A stretch of DNA of 64,000 nucleotides from Sipunculus nudus (GCA_026874595.1 CM049306.1:59400019-59464018); one strand, 5' to 3'. Shown: positions 10,761 to 22,111, numbered from the stretch's first letter. The notes: generated by a model not told the origin, from the letters alone. Translations and numbers: made by a program.

Positions 10761-11677
10761 CAGTGGCGGTGGTAATTACTACCAGGCACGCAAGCACGAT
10801 TCTCAAGAAAAATTGGTAACAGAGGGCGTCAGACTCCATGGTGGCCGCTTCTACCGCATCCAGCTTGCTGAGGTGCCCTCGGGGTAAAGCCCTGTTACTC
10901 ACCCCTCCCCAATTACCACCATGTAAATACCTGATAACCGGCTTACACTGTGATGGGTTGGATTTGTTCCGAGGGGTGAGAGGAATTCGGAGCGCTATTT
11001 GGGTGGTTTCTAGACAAGGTTCCGTGACTTTCATGCTTAAAAAAAAAACAAATAGAAAACGTAGGAACTTAGCTGGCTCCGTCTGTGGCAAGGTACCTTA
11101 GGGGTACCAAATATAAGCGAAATATGCCGTTATTCCAAATTTTTATTTGACAATGATTGCATTTTACCATTGAGTATCAAATTTGAACTTTAGGAAAGTA
11201 GCATTAGAAAGTCATAGGTTCCAAGGGTGTCATGTTTTAAGTTGTATTTCTATTGTTCTTTTAATTTCTGTTCTGAAAGCATTTCACAAAAAAAAAATAA
11301 CATTTGTCACATTAACAGTATGAAAAGGCTGATATAATAACCAGAATATAAAGCTTTGTCCCTCTTTAAATGACTGTATACTGACCGGTCGGTACAGCTA
11401 GTCTCTCTTTAAATGACTGTATACTGACCGGTCGGTACAGCTAGCAAACGCTTATGCGGATGAACAATGACTTTTTAATAATAAGATTTGTATCTGTCTT
11501 GTCATGTGGTTATTATCATGCATGATGGTGATCGTTAAAACACACAGGTGCGCCACCGCGATCGTTTGACAGAAATACTATTGTTATTTAATTTTTTACT
11601 TATCTACAGTGATATGTATTAACAAAAAGAGATAAGTGTCCATGTTATGCTTACAGATATATATTCTTTTGTTTCAG
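10761..11677. other. DNA upstream of the Tincar-like exon, probably intron
   Basis: Non-coding sequence up to the splice acceptor at 11677. It contains the tandem duplication at 11358-11443. The frames at 10720-11091 and 10838-11101 overlap each other on opposite strands, overlap the MITE edge and resemble no known protein. No upstream exon of the adjacent gene was found. Confidence 0.4.
11358..11443 (+). repeat. Two-copy 43-bp tandem duplication
   Basis: Units 11358-11400 and 11401-11443 differ at a single position near the start. Each contains CTGACCGGTCGGTACAGCTAG with the palindromic core GACCGGTC. The near identity suggests a recent duplication. It sits about 230 bp upstream of the splice acceptor. 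Confidence 0.9.
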
Positions 11678-13467
11678 AATCAGTGTGGTGGTCAGAGCTT
11701 GATGTCTTGTTTGGGAAGAAGCGGCATGATTTCGGTGCAAGCGCATCAGTTCAAGTCATCAATGGGAGCAGCACTAACACCCTAGTGGCGCCACCTGTTA
11801 ACGACGTGAGGTACTTCGCTCACGTCTCCCCGGAATTCATCAACTTCTGTCTTGCTTTTCTCATCTACAGCGGACGTTACATCAGCACGTTCTGGTTCAC
11901 GCATCGCGGCTTCACTGCTCTGTTCTCAGTCCAGTTATTCGTGGTCGTCATACATTCGTTGTTTGCGTTCAATTGTTTCGCAATACTATACAAATATCAA
12001 ATAAACGCTGGGCTCTTCCCGTCCGTTCATCTCGTTTTGCCAGGGCTTGCCACACTGGCTTTGTATTTCATCTCAGCAACATTTATGTTCTCTACAAGTG
12101 TGGTTGTGTTCAAGTATGGTTATATTCATTACAAAGAGAGCTACAATCGAGTGTTAAGAGAACGCTATCCTCAGCTAGCACAGTATGCAAAACCAGTGAT
12201 AGTGTTCACTGGGTTCCAAGGATACGTTCCGCAGATCGTCGCCACGTTGATTCTAGCAGCAATCGTCGGATGCAAGGCCGCTATCGTGTATGATTCAATT
12301 ACATTATTTCGAAAATACAGCGAGCCAGTGGTTTTAGCCAGCACTGTCATGGATGTATTTTTCCTTTTATTTTGGTCGGTCACATGGTACTACTTTACTG
12401 TGAAGCAAAAATGGGACTTTTATGTAGCTCCAGCCATATTATCGTCTGTTGAGCAAAGTCATGTACCCGGTATGAACGGAAATGTTCTTAATGAGGGAAC
12501 GCATAGAGACGTCCGTGCACATGTGCAGCCGCCAAGTCGCACATCTAGTGTGTCGTCTGCAGAGCGCGATCCGGTACTACCCATTGCGCATGCGCCCTTA
12601 CGAGTGGTACTGGAAGAGAAAGAAGACGAAAAACAGGATCATTTATCGCAAGTTCCAGACTCTCCGAGCCCTGTCCTTGATCAAGGGGAGTCACGTGGTC
12701 CCACAACCGGGGTATTGCGGAAAGGACGGGAAAAGAAAAATGGCGCCGCGCAGAGAGTGACATTTGAAGAAGATGCGCATTCTCTATCTGCAGACAGTGA
12801 CAAAAATGACGTGAAAAGGAGAGAGAAAAATCGTGTTCACCCGGAGAGGAATAGTAAAGGATTTTCTTATCCCTTTATTGAAAAAGATCCCTCTGAGTCT
12901 GGGAACGAACGGGAGAAACCGCAGCGGCCACAGAGTGTTGGTTTCTTCCGCAGGCTCCCCATAGAGACAACCCCTGAGAACACTTTAACCAGAAATTATA
13001 GACACAGTCTCAGAGACAAATGTAATGTTTATTATCCCGACCGCCAGGGGTCAGCAGCTGAAATTACACCAGGTTTTGTCAGAGAGCCTTTAAGACACTC
13101 GACTTCTCGGATATCCTATCCACCAAGCGGGGAGCGATCTCCGGACAAATATCCTGCCACGAGGCAAGATATGCAGAAAATAAATCCTTCAGCGCCTGAG
13201 CCTGCGGGCGAGAGGCCACGCAGTCGAGCAGGTCCCGATCATGTCGAATTTGCAGTAGCAAAACCAGTCAAATGTATAAAACAGACTGACAGGACAGTGA
13301 GTTCTCCGGGACCTGCCAAATTTATGGCTGGATATTCTCCCAACGAAGAATTAAAGTTAGTGCTTGACAAGCCGGTTCTAGGCAGGAGGGACAGTGCGCT
13401 GCCGTCGTCTAACGATACTTCATCCAATGATTCGAGCGACAACAGTGCTTTATGTAGCTTTGTATAA
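11678..13467 (+). CDS. Terminal exon of polytopic membrane protein, Tincar-like
   Basis: A single long exon encodes about 595 residues and ends at TAA. The frame is open from an ATG at 11647, but a strong acceptor (ttcttttgtttcag) ends at 11677. The true protein therefore enters here in phase 1 from an exon not seen in this window. Five hydrophobic segments are visible, at about nt 11839-11886, 11911-11994, 12031-12111, 12220-12285 and 12328-12396. The last ends in WYYFTVKQKWDF. A long hydrophilic tail rich in Ser, Pro, Arg and Glu (about 350 residues) follows and looks disordered, ending in a Ser/Asn/Asp-rich stretch and LCSFV. The WWSELDVLFG start, the membrane block and the KQKW exit before a disordered tail suggest the invertebrate Tincar family (multi-pass membrane proteins of poorly known function). 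This is family memory, not an alignment. It could be another multi-pass protein. Confidence 0.6.
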
Positions 13468-14340
13468 TTATGTTCATGCCTGTGTCCCTTATCTAAACAG
13501 ATTTATATACGCACACACGCACTTCACAAACAATAGTAGTGTCCCCTTGCCAATAGAATGAAATTTATTAATTAGCATTACAAAGTTTACAAATTATGAA
13601 CATTTACGTGCCACAGGACGCTTATACATCAGGGTTTTTACTGGTGTTTGTTATTCAGAGCTGAACAAAAGAAAGTATGTGATTGACATGCATAAGCAGA
13701 TTTATATTACAATATATATAATATACTTAATTCTAAAGTGTGGTCTTTTAAACTACATATCGGAAGTGTAACGTGATATATTAATGTAGATTAAAATTGT
13801 CTGTTTTAATATATTTATCAGAAGTATATTAGATAGAAAGTCCAGTATAACACATAGGCATATGCATTCACACGTAGCACTCCACGGAACACAAAAACTT
13901 CACGCAGCGCTTGTGCACTTGCCTCTGAGTACAGGATCAGTGTGTTGATTATTTGGTGGTACGGCAACTATATGACTGTCAACGCCATCTAGCGTTCACT
14001 CAGCAAAATAAAATTCACTGGCACTTTTTAAAAAAACCGTGAACAAAATGTGAAAATATTGAAAAAAAAATTGTTTCGGACTTGGACACTAGATTGCCCT
14101 GATAAACAACTGTGGTACTACCGTAAATGATAATCGTAAATCCACCATCATTTGTACATTACCTGAGATATTTGAGCTGAGGAGATTTTAATATATTTGA
14201 TCAAATAGTGTATGATGTCAGGATCACTGAGAAACAATTTTTGTATACTACTATTCTCGAATTTGTTCAGGTGCATTTTACATGTAGTTAGAATCTATGA
14301 TTTAATTTATTTTTATAATAAAAAACGGATGATATTGTGT
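13468..14340 (+). other. Probable 3' UTR of the Tincar-like gene
   Basis: AT-rich sequence after the TAA stop. AATAAA occurs at 14007-14012 and at 14317-14322. The second is followed within about 15 bp by a GT-rich stretch (attgtgtgtttttgttg), the usual downstream element, so cleavage near 14335 is most likely. Confidence 0.5.
14317..14322 (+). terminator. Poly(A) signal, Tincar-like gene
   Basis: AATAAA followed by a GU-rich downstream element at about 14331-14354. An alternative AATAAA lies at 14007-14012 without an obvious GU-rich element. Confidence 0.5.
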
Positions 14341-15548
14341 GTTTTTGTTGTTTACTTTGGCGTGGTACACGAGCAGGAAGAGCTATGACACTGTAATGAG
14401 AGCATTTTTTAACCAATTTCCATTTTTTTTGTATAAGTTGAAAAGTAATTTGTTTTCATTTTTTTTATTCCAGTTTATTTCATAAACTTATTTATGAAAT
14501 AGAGTAACCCTATTCATTTACATCTGTTTTTTTATCGATGATTTTTAGTAGTTTCATATCAAAGGAAAAATTGTCAGGTAAGGTAGAAGATTAAGGGAAC
14601 GAATTTTCAACAAGGTAAATTGATACCTTACACCTTATTTAAAAATTATTTTAAAAATATGAGAAATCAGTTTACATTTTACAACATATCACTCATGGCA
14701 GTCAGTCATTGGTCGCATGTATAAAAACAGCCTCAATTGACAGCTGCTGGTTGGATGATCTCATGTAAACACACTTAAAAATAAAACCAGGAACAAGAAA
14801 TACCTGCTACTAATGCAGGTAGACATCTGATCTGTCAGATCATTGTAAAGAATCTAATATGTTGTGAAACACAAAATGGAGATTTATTGTAAAACTCTGT
14901 CACTTCCATATGCAGATTTCAAGAAATTATTGAAAAGTATAAAATGTTAAAATCATTGTCTCTAGAAACAGGAAGACACAGATTGGTGAAATGGAGCATA
15001 ATTATCTAAATTTGGTTTATCCCACAATCAAGCTTATTTATTGAAAGGAAGTATAAACAACACATTAGAATGCATATCAGTTAAGCAGAAATGTTTGCTT
15101 TAAGTTTAATAAACTAGAATTGCACCTGGATCCTTCCCTTTATCCGGATCCACACCAAATATAACAAGGTTATTTCTTGATTAAGATATATATTAATGTA
15201 ATATATGTATGGCCTTTAATATAACAGGCAAGAACAGCCCCACCGCTCCATAGTTACTGCGAAATCGGATTGGTAGTTTTCGTGTAATCGTGTTTATTCA
15301 GGCAAACAAACAAATAGCGGTGAAAACAAACAATCTTGATGGTGTTAATCAAAGCTTTCAGTAGGTTTCAACTTTTGCCCTTGTACAACAGTGACCTCTG
15401 GTGGGAATGATAGGTTTCAACTAAGCGAAGCGCCATCTGTTGCTCTGCTAAAAAATTTCCGCGACAGTCAGCGCGCATGTATTTTTTTTTTTTTTTTTTA
15501 TACAGCGAACCTACATATCATATCTCGGGAACATACAACTTCGATTCC

Positions 15549-15578
15549 TCCCCCCCCCCCCCCCCCACACACACACAC
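15549..15578 (+). repeat. Poly-C followed by (CA)n
   Basis: A homopolymeric C tract of about 17 bp is followed by CA repeats. One of many long poly-C runs in the window. Confidence 0.9.
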
Positions 15579-15600
15579 CATAATAATATTAAATTAGTAC

Positions 15601-15612
15601 GCCATCTAGTGG
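15601..15612 (-). promoter_or_regulatory. CTCF-core-like motif, minus strand
   Basis: GCCATCTAGTGG is the exact reverse complement of the core found at 7984, so the two sites point toward each other across the Tincar-like exon. Weaker relatives lie at about 13984 (cgccatctagcg) and 15432 (cgccatctgttg). Function is only inferred. Confidence 0.3.
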
Positions 15613-15924
15613 AAGTGAAAAAAATTATGTTGTCATGATCTCACCTTCTTTCGTCAAGAAGTAAATCAGTACAATTGCGTTTTATTTTTGCGTATTTATA
15701 CCTATTCACATTTATACTTATTTACATTTAAAGACATGCCTATATTACATTACGCTTTTATCTATATATCTTAATCAGGGTCATTATGTAGACACGATTT
15801 CATTCTGATCAAGGTCACTCCGAAATAGATATTGTTATAAAGTAATGATGATGATGGTGATAATAATAATAATAATAATAACTACATTTCAAGGAATGCC
15901 AGCTTTTTTCATATTTGAATTCAC

Positions 15925-16265
15925 TTATTTCGCCCATATCCCAGAGTCCGACTCTGCTGTTTTGGGATTGTTGGAGTCCAAATCTGACACCAACAATACA
16001 CCGGGGCTTCTAAATAGACCAGCTTCGTAGGTATAAATGTTGTGAAAGGGACAATGTATAGGCTGTTCAAGTGTGTTGGATAAGAATTGTTTCAAGGCAA
16101 ATAACATAAACATGGATATTTTTCTGATAAGGACTTCACGGAATAAATAATACTTTGTTAGCAAGCGCATGGGAAATGTAAAGAGAAGGTGTTCCCTTGA
16201 AATGTAACAAATTTTGATTTTGAAGTAGTTCTGGCAGTGCCCAAATAGAAGAGGTTCGTTTTGTT
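15925..16265 (-). repeat. Dispersed repeat family B, copy 1
   Basis: Shared with 17445-17770 in the same orientation and with 62490-62800 in the opposite one. Shared blocks in order are 'gactctgctgttttggg', 'ggggcttctaaatag', 'gttcaagtgtgtt', 'aaggacttcacggaataa', 'ttgaaatgtaacaaatttt' and 'agaggttcgtttt'. It has no credible reading frame and is probably a non-autonomous element. Its right edge runs into a family A copy. Confidence 0.65.
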
Positions 16266-16548
16266 GAGTTTGGTGAGTTGAAAGGACATCCGGTGGTTCA
16301 TTCGTGCACAAGTGACCGTACATTTGTGAATATTCATTGATGATGTTCCATAATCCGTTCCATGCACCGGATCCACACCAAAACCTAATCGATGCTACAT
16401 TTGTCCGTTCTTGATTTTTTTGTTGTGTGTTTTTTTTTTAATTTTTTGAGATTCCATTCATGATTGATTGAATTATATTGTGAACAAACATACACACACA
16501 CGTACGGGAAGGGGATGACCGCATACCCTTCTGGCGGAGGTAATAATA
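16266..16548 (-). repeat. Dispersed repeat family A, copy 3
   Basis: It reads 'ggttcattcgtgcacaagtg', 'acatttgtgaatattcattg', 'accggatccacacc', 'gagattccattcatgattg', 'gtgaacaaacatacacacac' and 'cataccct', then 'tctggcggaggtaat'. This is the reverse complement order of copies 1 and 2. It directly abuts family B copy 1. Confidence 0.6.
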
Positions 16549-16914
16549 ATAAGACACTATAGAATTAATAAAACAACCCTCCCCATCGTCCTGTCTCCCA
16601 GCCTATATATTTGCCTGCATGTATGCTGATATAAACCTAGATGGAATAACGCTATACATCACTAGAAATTTACACCCAAATGGATGCATGTTTCGCCATG
16701 CATATGGTGGTCCCTTTTGTGGGATGCATCCTAGTCAACGTGTCAAAAAAGCGAACATTGAAATCCCAGTGCTTATGTTTATACTTTTAAATTTCCGCTG
16801 TGCACAAGCCATATTGCAGATAAACACTAGACACCGTCACTCCGGGTGCTGGGCGCTCCACCGTGGCGTGAACAGGTGTCCAGACCAGACACTACGTCGC
16901 CAATGAGGCGGGAC

Positions 16915-17105
16915 CTTGTATGCATTCACTTATTTTTTGGCCCATATTCCCATGTTCATTCGTGCATAAGTGACCATACATTTGTGAATATTCCTTGATG
17001 ACGCCCAAGAATCAAGAGAAGATACTGAATGCACACTAAATCTAATTGATTCTTCCTTGGCGTATTCCCGAAATGCCCTGAAAATTTCATGCGGTTCCTA
17101 AGTCA
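16915..17105 (-). repeat. Dispersed repeat family A, copy 4 (truncated)
   Basis: It has 'tgcattcacttattttttgg', 'cattcgtgcataagtgacca', 'acatttgtgaatattcc' and 'ttcccgaaatgccctgaaaa', but lacks the TG/CA tract and the outer end. It is a partial copy in the same orientation as copy 3. Confidence 0.55.
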
Positions 17106-17444
17106 CTGGAGTATCATAAAGCCCTTTCACACTGAGTTATTTTGAAATCTATATTAAAGCTGCCTGTGGTCGCATTGCACTGCGTTTTATCACGATACTT
17201 CCCCGTGGTCCCGCTCGGATATGCACTGTTTGGTGTTGAACTGTCGGGAATGATGCAAAATGTGCCTGAGGGGTCATTTTCCTTATTTCTAAATAAATCT
17301 AGAGCTAATTCGAATTATTTTTCGAACCGGCTACCGCAGCCCCATCTGTCGGCAACTACGATTATGTATCAAGGTAGAAAGCAGTTTGTAACTCTGAATC
17401 AAGGCCTTAAAACCTCCGCCCGGTCTTTCGACCAGTCACACTGC

Positions 17445-17770
17445 GCAGACTCGGACTCTCAAGAGTAAGACTCTGCTGTTTAGGGATTGTTGGAGACAAA
17501 TTTGACATCCACAATGCACCGAGGCTTCTAAATACACAAGCGGCGTAGGTATAAATGTAGTGAAAAGGAAATCTAGTCCGTTCAAGTGTGTTACATAAGA
17601 ATTTATTCGAGGGAAATTACATTAACATGGTGTGTTTTTGGTAAGGACTTCACGGAATAAGTATAATATTCAAGGTGTTTCCTTAAAATTTAACAAATTT
17701 TGACAGTTGAGACAAGTAGTCCCGGCCGTCCCACACTGCTAAAACAGAAGAGATTCGTTTCGAGCAGAAA
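17445..17770 (-). repeat. Dispersed repeat family B, copy 2
   Basis: It carries the same blocks as copy 1, such as 'aagactctgctgtttaggg', 'gaggcttctaaatac', 'gttcaagtgtgttacataag', 'aaggacttcacggaataagt' and 'agaagagattcgttt'. It lies 1.5 kb from copy 1 in direct orientation. Confidence 0.65.
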
Positions 17771-18549
17771 CGACCTCTGGCGGAAGGGTGTTGACCGTTA
17801 TCCCACGCGGCCATTTTATTCCACCGCAAGCAGTGCCGGAAGAGGACAGAAGTAACAAATGAGGTTTCAAAATTTATCTTTAGTTAAGTGAGATTTCAAC
17901 GCAGATTTCAAAACCGAAACCAAACATGTACAAAGTTATCGCGAATAGCCTTTCTTAGGTGTACCTATTTTCTTTTTAGAAAGTGTACTTACAATGACTG
18001 AAACGGACCCTGATATCGCCTATGGTTGTTGTCGATCTTTATGTGATTGTTCGGCAAGTTTAACAAAATCCGTGGGTCACATTCTTCCAGCCACCAGTAT
18101 ATCTTATATATTGTTTTCTTAAAGTATGCAGATCACAGGTCAACCGCTTTAGTGGTTGGCTGTCTTTCAATTTGATTCTATTCATTAAATATGTGATAAG
18201 TAGGGTGCATGTGAAATGAACTTGTCTTTTTATATCTTACAAGTTTACGAATTATCTTTAGGCACGTTTTTCCTGTGGCCTGTGCAACAAACTTTTTGCT
18301 TGTTACGGGTCAAATGTTGTGTTACTTATCAATATTAAAATAGCTGAGCCAGTCTTAATTCATTAAATTAAATCTCCATCTGTCATATTTAGGGTGAAAC
18401 TAAACTGGTCTTCAAGTGAAAAAATTAACGGGTAGGGTAAGCTAAAGTAAGACTAATGCCGTTAGATCCAAAGATCAGATAACTTTTAAAATAGGTTAAC
18501 TATAAATTTGTATTCTAAGGAATGCATGTCTCAGCCATGCATTGCATCC

Positions 18550-18832
18550 CTATTTGTGGGACCGTGTTTGCATTCACTTCTTCCGTCCATATCACCAGGT
18601 TTGTTCGTAAATTACTGAACATGTTTGAATATTCTTTGCTGGCGTTCCAGTATCCGGATCACGTTCCTGATCCACACCAACAGCCAATAGGTTCTTTATT
18701 GGCCTATTCCTGAAAAGCTTTGAGATTCCGTTCATGATTGCGCGAGTTTTGTTGTGAACAAACACACAAACACGCAAAAGGGCACAGACGAACATGGATG
18801 AACGCATATCCTTCTTGTGGAGGCAAACAGGG
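18550..18832 (-). repeat. Dispersed repeat family A, copy 5
   Basis: It runs from 'tgcattcacttcttccgtcc' through 'atgtttgaatattctttgc', 'gtatccggatcac', 'ctgatccacaccaac', 'tgagattccgttcatgattg' and 'gtgaacaaacacacaaacac' to 'ccttcttgtggaggca'. The complete reverse-oriented structure is present. Confidence 0.6.
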
Positions 18833-19581
18833 CTATAGCACTATATATTTATGTCGATCATTGCAAGAGGATCGATCGATGTAGTTATTGAACGCAAGAA
18901 TCAATACAATTATCGATGGCTCAGAGTCGATATTATCAATCTGTACAATATCATATACTTGAACATACTAGTATAATCAAACATGTTTTATCCCATACTT
19001 AATTTGTATGGCATGAAAAAATAGCGGAACCCCCATGAATGAACATATTATTTATAAACATATCAAATTAACATACATGAACGTTATATACTAACTTGAG
19101 TTATAATATACTGGCAATCAATCAATAACTAATAAGCCCGCAAACATGAACCTGTTGATATGAGTATTTTATACATCGAGTATCGCTTCAACATTAATAG
19201 TATCTGAAATTAGTTTACGCATCTCTGGTTCTAAACTCAGATGTCCGAGAATTGACAGATTAGTAGATTATTTTCTAAACATCTTGAGGTGTTTATAACT
19301 GTTAGAACTTTTTTGCAATTCATATATCTCCTCTAAATTTATCATTATATCAGGGATTAGTAGTTAAACATTACCTTATATGTGACCACGTTTCGTGGAG
19401 AAGAACGGCGGGTTGAAGGTGGTCTGAGACCCCCTCAGCTACTATCTTTCACCCTTCTGTATGTTTATAGCAATACGTTGAGTAAAGTTGCTAATGATCA
19501 GGCTAAAAACGCAGCGGTTATACACTGCAGTCGACCTAGACATCCTTTCGCGAAACCGCTGCTCTGTAAAGTATGATTCTC

Positions 19582-19937
19582 TGAGCTTTGTGGCTCGGGG
19601 GTAGAGCACAAGACTCAAAGCCGGGAGATCGTGGGTTCGAATCTCAGCCGAGGCGGTGAGATTTTTTCACGGTCGGCCTCCACCCAAGGCGAGCACTCTG
19701 CAGGCTTAATAGTAGACTGTGCCCAACAGTCGTGTGTCACTCCCAAACGAGTGCGCCTTTCGGGGGTTCCTTGGTGTTTGACCCATCAATGGGGATGACA
19801 CAAAACCAGGACCCCCAGAAGTCGTACACCGAGCCTGGTTGACACCAGGAAAATCGAGAAAGCCCCTGTCACATGGTCCTAAATAGGAATGGAACTCTGC
19901 AGTTGTGCATAGTACATAGTTAAACAAGCATAAAAAA
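19582..19937 (+). mobile_element. tRNA-derived SINE
   Basis: The first about 75 bp look like a degenerate tRNA gene. It has an A-box-like GTGGCTCGGGGGTAGAGCAC (with a D stem GCTC/GAGC) and a B box GGTTCGAATCT, an internal RNA polymerase III promoter. The anticodon and T stems do not pair properly, so it is not a functional tRNA. A non-tRNA body of about 270 bp follows (for example 'cagtcgtgtgtcactccc' and 'cctgtcacatggtcctaaat'), ending in an A-rich tail (cataaaaaaa). That layout fits a SINE. The family is not named with confidence. Confidence 0.65.
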
Positions 19938-19976
19938 AGGGAGGCAGTTGCCTCCACTAAAAAAGTTATTATATTA

Positions 19977-20275
19977 ATTTCTCTAGGTTCGAACACCAGG
20001 GTGTGCACAGAAAAAGATTTATAATTAGAGCGTGATATTGCATTGTGCATCCAGCCCAAATTTTTAAACATGCGACACTCGCCTTCGTTGGTGTGTTTAC
20101 ACAGGGAAACAAACTCTCATTGGTCGGATTCTTGGCCCTGTGCCAGAACGGGTGTTATTAGACCAACGAGAGCGGGTGTTACATGTCTAAAATTTGGGCT
20201 AGATGCAACATGCAAAAACACGCTCTCGTCACAATTCTTTGCTTTGTGCGCATCCTGGTGTTCGAACCAAGAGAA
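19977..20275. mobile_element. Fold-back (palindromic) MITE
   Basis: The left arm starts ttctctaggttcgaacacc. The reverse complement of the right end starts ttctcttggttcgaacacc. Further matched blocks between the arms are 'agagcgtg', 'ttgcat', 'agcccaaattt' and 'acatg'. The arms are about 120 bp with imperfect pairing and a loop of about 50-60 bp. The transcript of either strand would form a long hairpin. The open frames across it (minus 19706-20071 and plus 20043-20348) are side effects of this structure. Confidence 0.7.
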
Positions 20276-22030
20276 CCTTGCTTTTCAAACCGAAAGGTTT
20301 TCTGGGACGACTGCAGTATGTAACCGCAGCGAGAGGAGCGTATACTGATGATAGCATGTAATGTTTACTTTCCATTCAGTTAAATTATTATAAACTTATA
20401 AACTCAAACTAAACATTACCATTTTAGTAAACTACGGAGCTGCTGGTTCATATTGGTACTTTTTTTTTTAAATTAAACTCTGATTATGTGGGCAAGGATT
20501 ATTTTATACTAATATATCACGATTAAGTTGAATAGTGCAAATAACTGTGCATGAAACACAGGTTTTTTTTCATTTCATAATTATTAACGTCACCTTTTAG
20601 AAAATTTGTATAACCAAACTACAATATATACTAGTAACAGTAAAATCATGTAGCACATCACCCCTTTTGTGCACACTATTAACACTTGCAATAGATCGTA
20701 TAATGGGTCAATGACCAGGACAAACAATGCAAATGTGAGCAGTCTACACGCGCAATATAGGTTCTTTATTCAGGTGGATACTTCATTTGTTGTTGTTGTT
20801 GTTTGTTGCCCCTGACTACCTTTAGCCTAGGTCGAGTTTGTGAAGGAATTAGTGGTATTGGCGTTGCATATTTGATTGAACACAAGGTTCCCAGCGGGGA
20901 TCAGCTGATTCACTTGAGTGGGGCAGTGCTTTCTGGAGAGTCACGAATTCTTGCAGGCTCGGTTAAACCCCATATCGATACAATAAAATGTTTAAGAGTT
21001 TGGTGCTCCACACGAAGTGAATCATTTCCTTGCGTGTTACTGGCGGCTGTAAAGATTTCTGCTAACTCTCTTCTTCTTAAGTTCGTTGTCTATAGCCGGC
21101 AGAATTTTCTTACCGGAGAACTGCTCTTCAGTTATATGTAGATAATGACCAATTAAATACCTAGAATATACCCAGTGTGTATATACATGCTACACAGTGA
21201 CTTTTCTGTTCACAAGTTTATGTGCATGTGACCAAATCAGATATAACAAGTGGATAAAACGCAGCGGGATTCCAGAGTGAATTCTTAAGGAACGGGACAA
21301 CGTGATCATTATACATTGATAAGTAGATAAGGAGTGCCAAAACACTTAATGTCGCTTTACTGCATTGTTGACTGAGTTGCCATCGGTTATTTTTAACTTA
21401 TATACTCTAAAACTGAGGGCTGTGCAAATTTAAGTTGTATACGATTCGCCTGACTTTGGGATCTTGAGGCAATGTGAACAGTGTTCGAAATTACTGCTGT
21501 TCTCAATCATAATTGGCAGGTTCATTATGGTTGTAGATTTTCAGGTTGTGACTCGCTTTTATGGATCGAGGTACAAATTTGTTACGCCTGAATGGTATAC
21601 CAGTTCAAATAAGAACGGGCATATTTCGTCTAATTAATACTCTTGAGCAATATCTCAGTGTGCAGTTTGCGACGGAGGTGAACAACAGATATTGCTGTAA
21701 ACAGTGTATACAGCATATGGTAAACCAGAACTACTCAAAGGAGCGTCCAACAAACAACAAATATAAGGCATTCACTTGACGTGGTGTATATATTTGGTTA
21801 CGTTGGGACCGGTCATTACACGAGGACCATACAACCCCTTCGCCAACCTGACAGAAAACGTGGCCGTGGAGTACCTTAAGAAGAAACAATATAATATACT
21901 TTCACAACGGGATTTCAAATTTAAAATTTATGTATAATCCCACCCTATAGGAAGATATACGTTAATCATGAGGATTATCTGGGATTAACGTTTTAATACA
22001 TTTTACGACAACCAATATACGGGTCACACC
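20276..22030. other. Intergenic DNA and probable promoter/5' UTR of the TRP gene
   Basis: AT-rich. A 112-codon frame (20803-21141) and a 72-codon frame (21561-21779) have no recognisable domain or splice support. The transcription start of the TRP gene must lie in or upstream of this stretch but no convincing core promoter can be pointed to. Confidence 0.35.
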
Positions 22031-22111
22031 ATGCAGAGCGAGGATGACGTGGTCAAAGTTTGGGAGCAGCTGAATGATACTTCGGTGGATGGCGTGCATA
22101 TACCTAGAGCG
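22031..22111 (+). CDS. TRP channel, probable first coding exon
   Basis: The ATG has A at -3 and opens MQSEDDVVKVWEQLND. Twenty-seven codons end exactly at a donor (GCG|gtgagc), phase 0. The next predicted exon also starts in phase 0, so the join is in frame. The segment is hydrophilic and helix-like, suiting a cytosolic N terminus ahead of ankyrin repeats. Assignment to this gene rests on frame, strand and spacing. An additional small exon in the 3.6-kb intron cannot be excluded. Confidence 0.5.

Larger units (their letters stand above)
14341..19581. other. Intergenic DNA with several dispersed repeats
   Basis: No gene is supported. It contains family A and family B repeat copies (15925-17770 and 18550-18832), a poly-T run (15480-15499), a poly-C/CA run (15549-15578), a TAA tract (15860-15880) and a CTCF-core-like site at 15601-15612. 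Open frames at 16619-16906 and 17142-17468 partly coincide with repeats and have no recognisable domain. Confidence 0.5.

Noticed and set aside
11647-11677. ATG at 11647 as start of the Tincar-like protein
   Set aside because: It lies in a pyrimidine-rich stretch ending in a good acceptor (ttttgtttcag), so it is intronic. The exon is better read as continuing from an upstream exon.
17142-17468. 108-codon plus-strand frame
   Set aside because: Runs into the family B repeat and has no domain features.
19587-19660. Functional tRNA gene
   Set aside because: A and B boxes are present but the anticodon and T stems mispair, and a SINE body follows directly.
20803-21141. 112-codon plus-strand frame upstream of the TRP gene
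   Set aside because: Starts from a non-ATG codon, no family resemblance, no splice sites linking it to the TRP exons.
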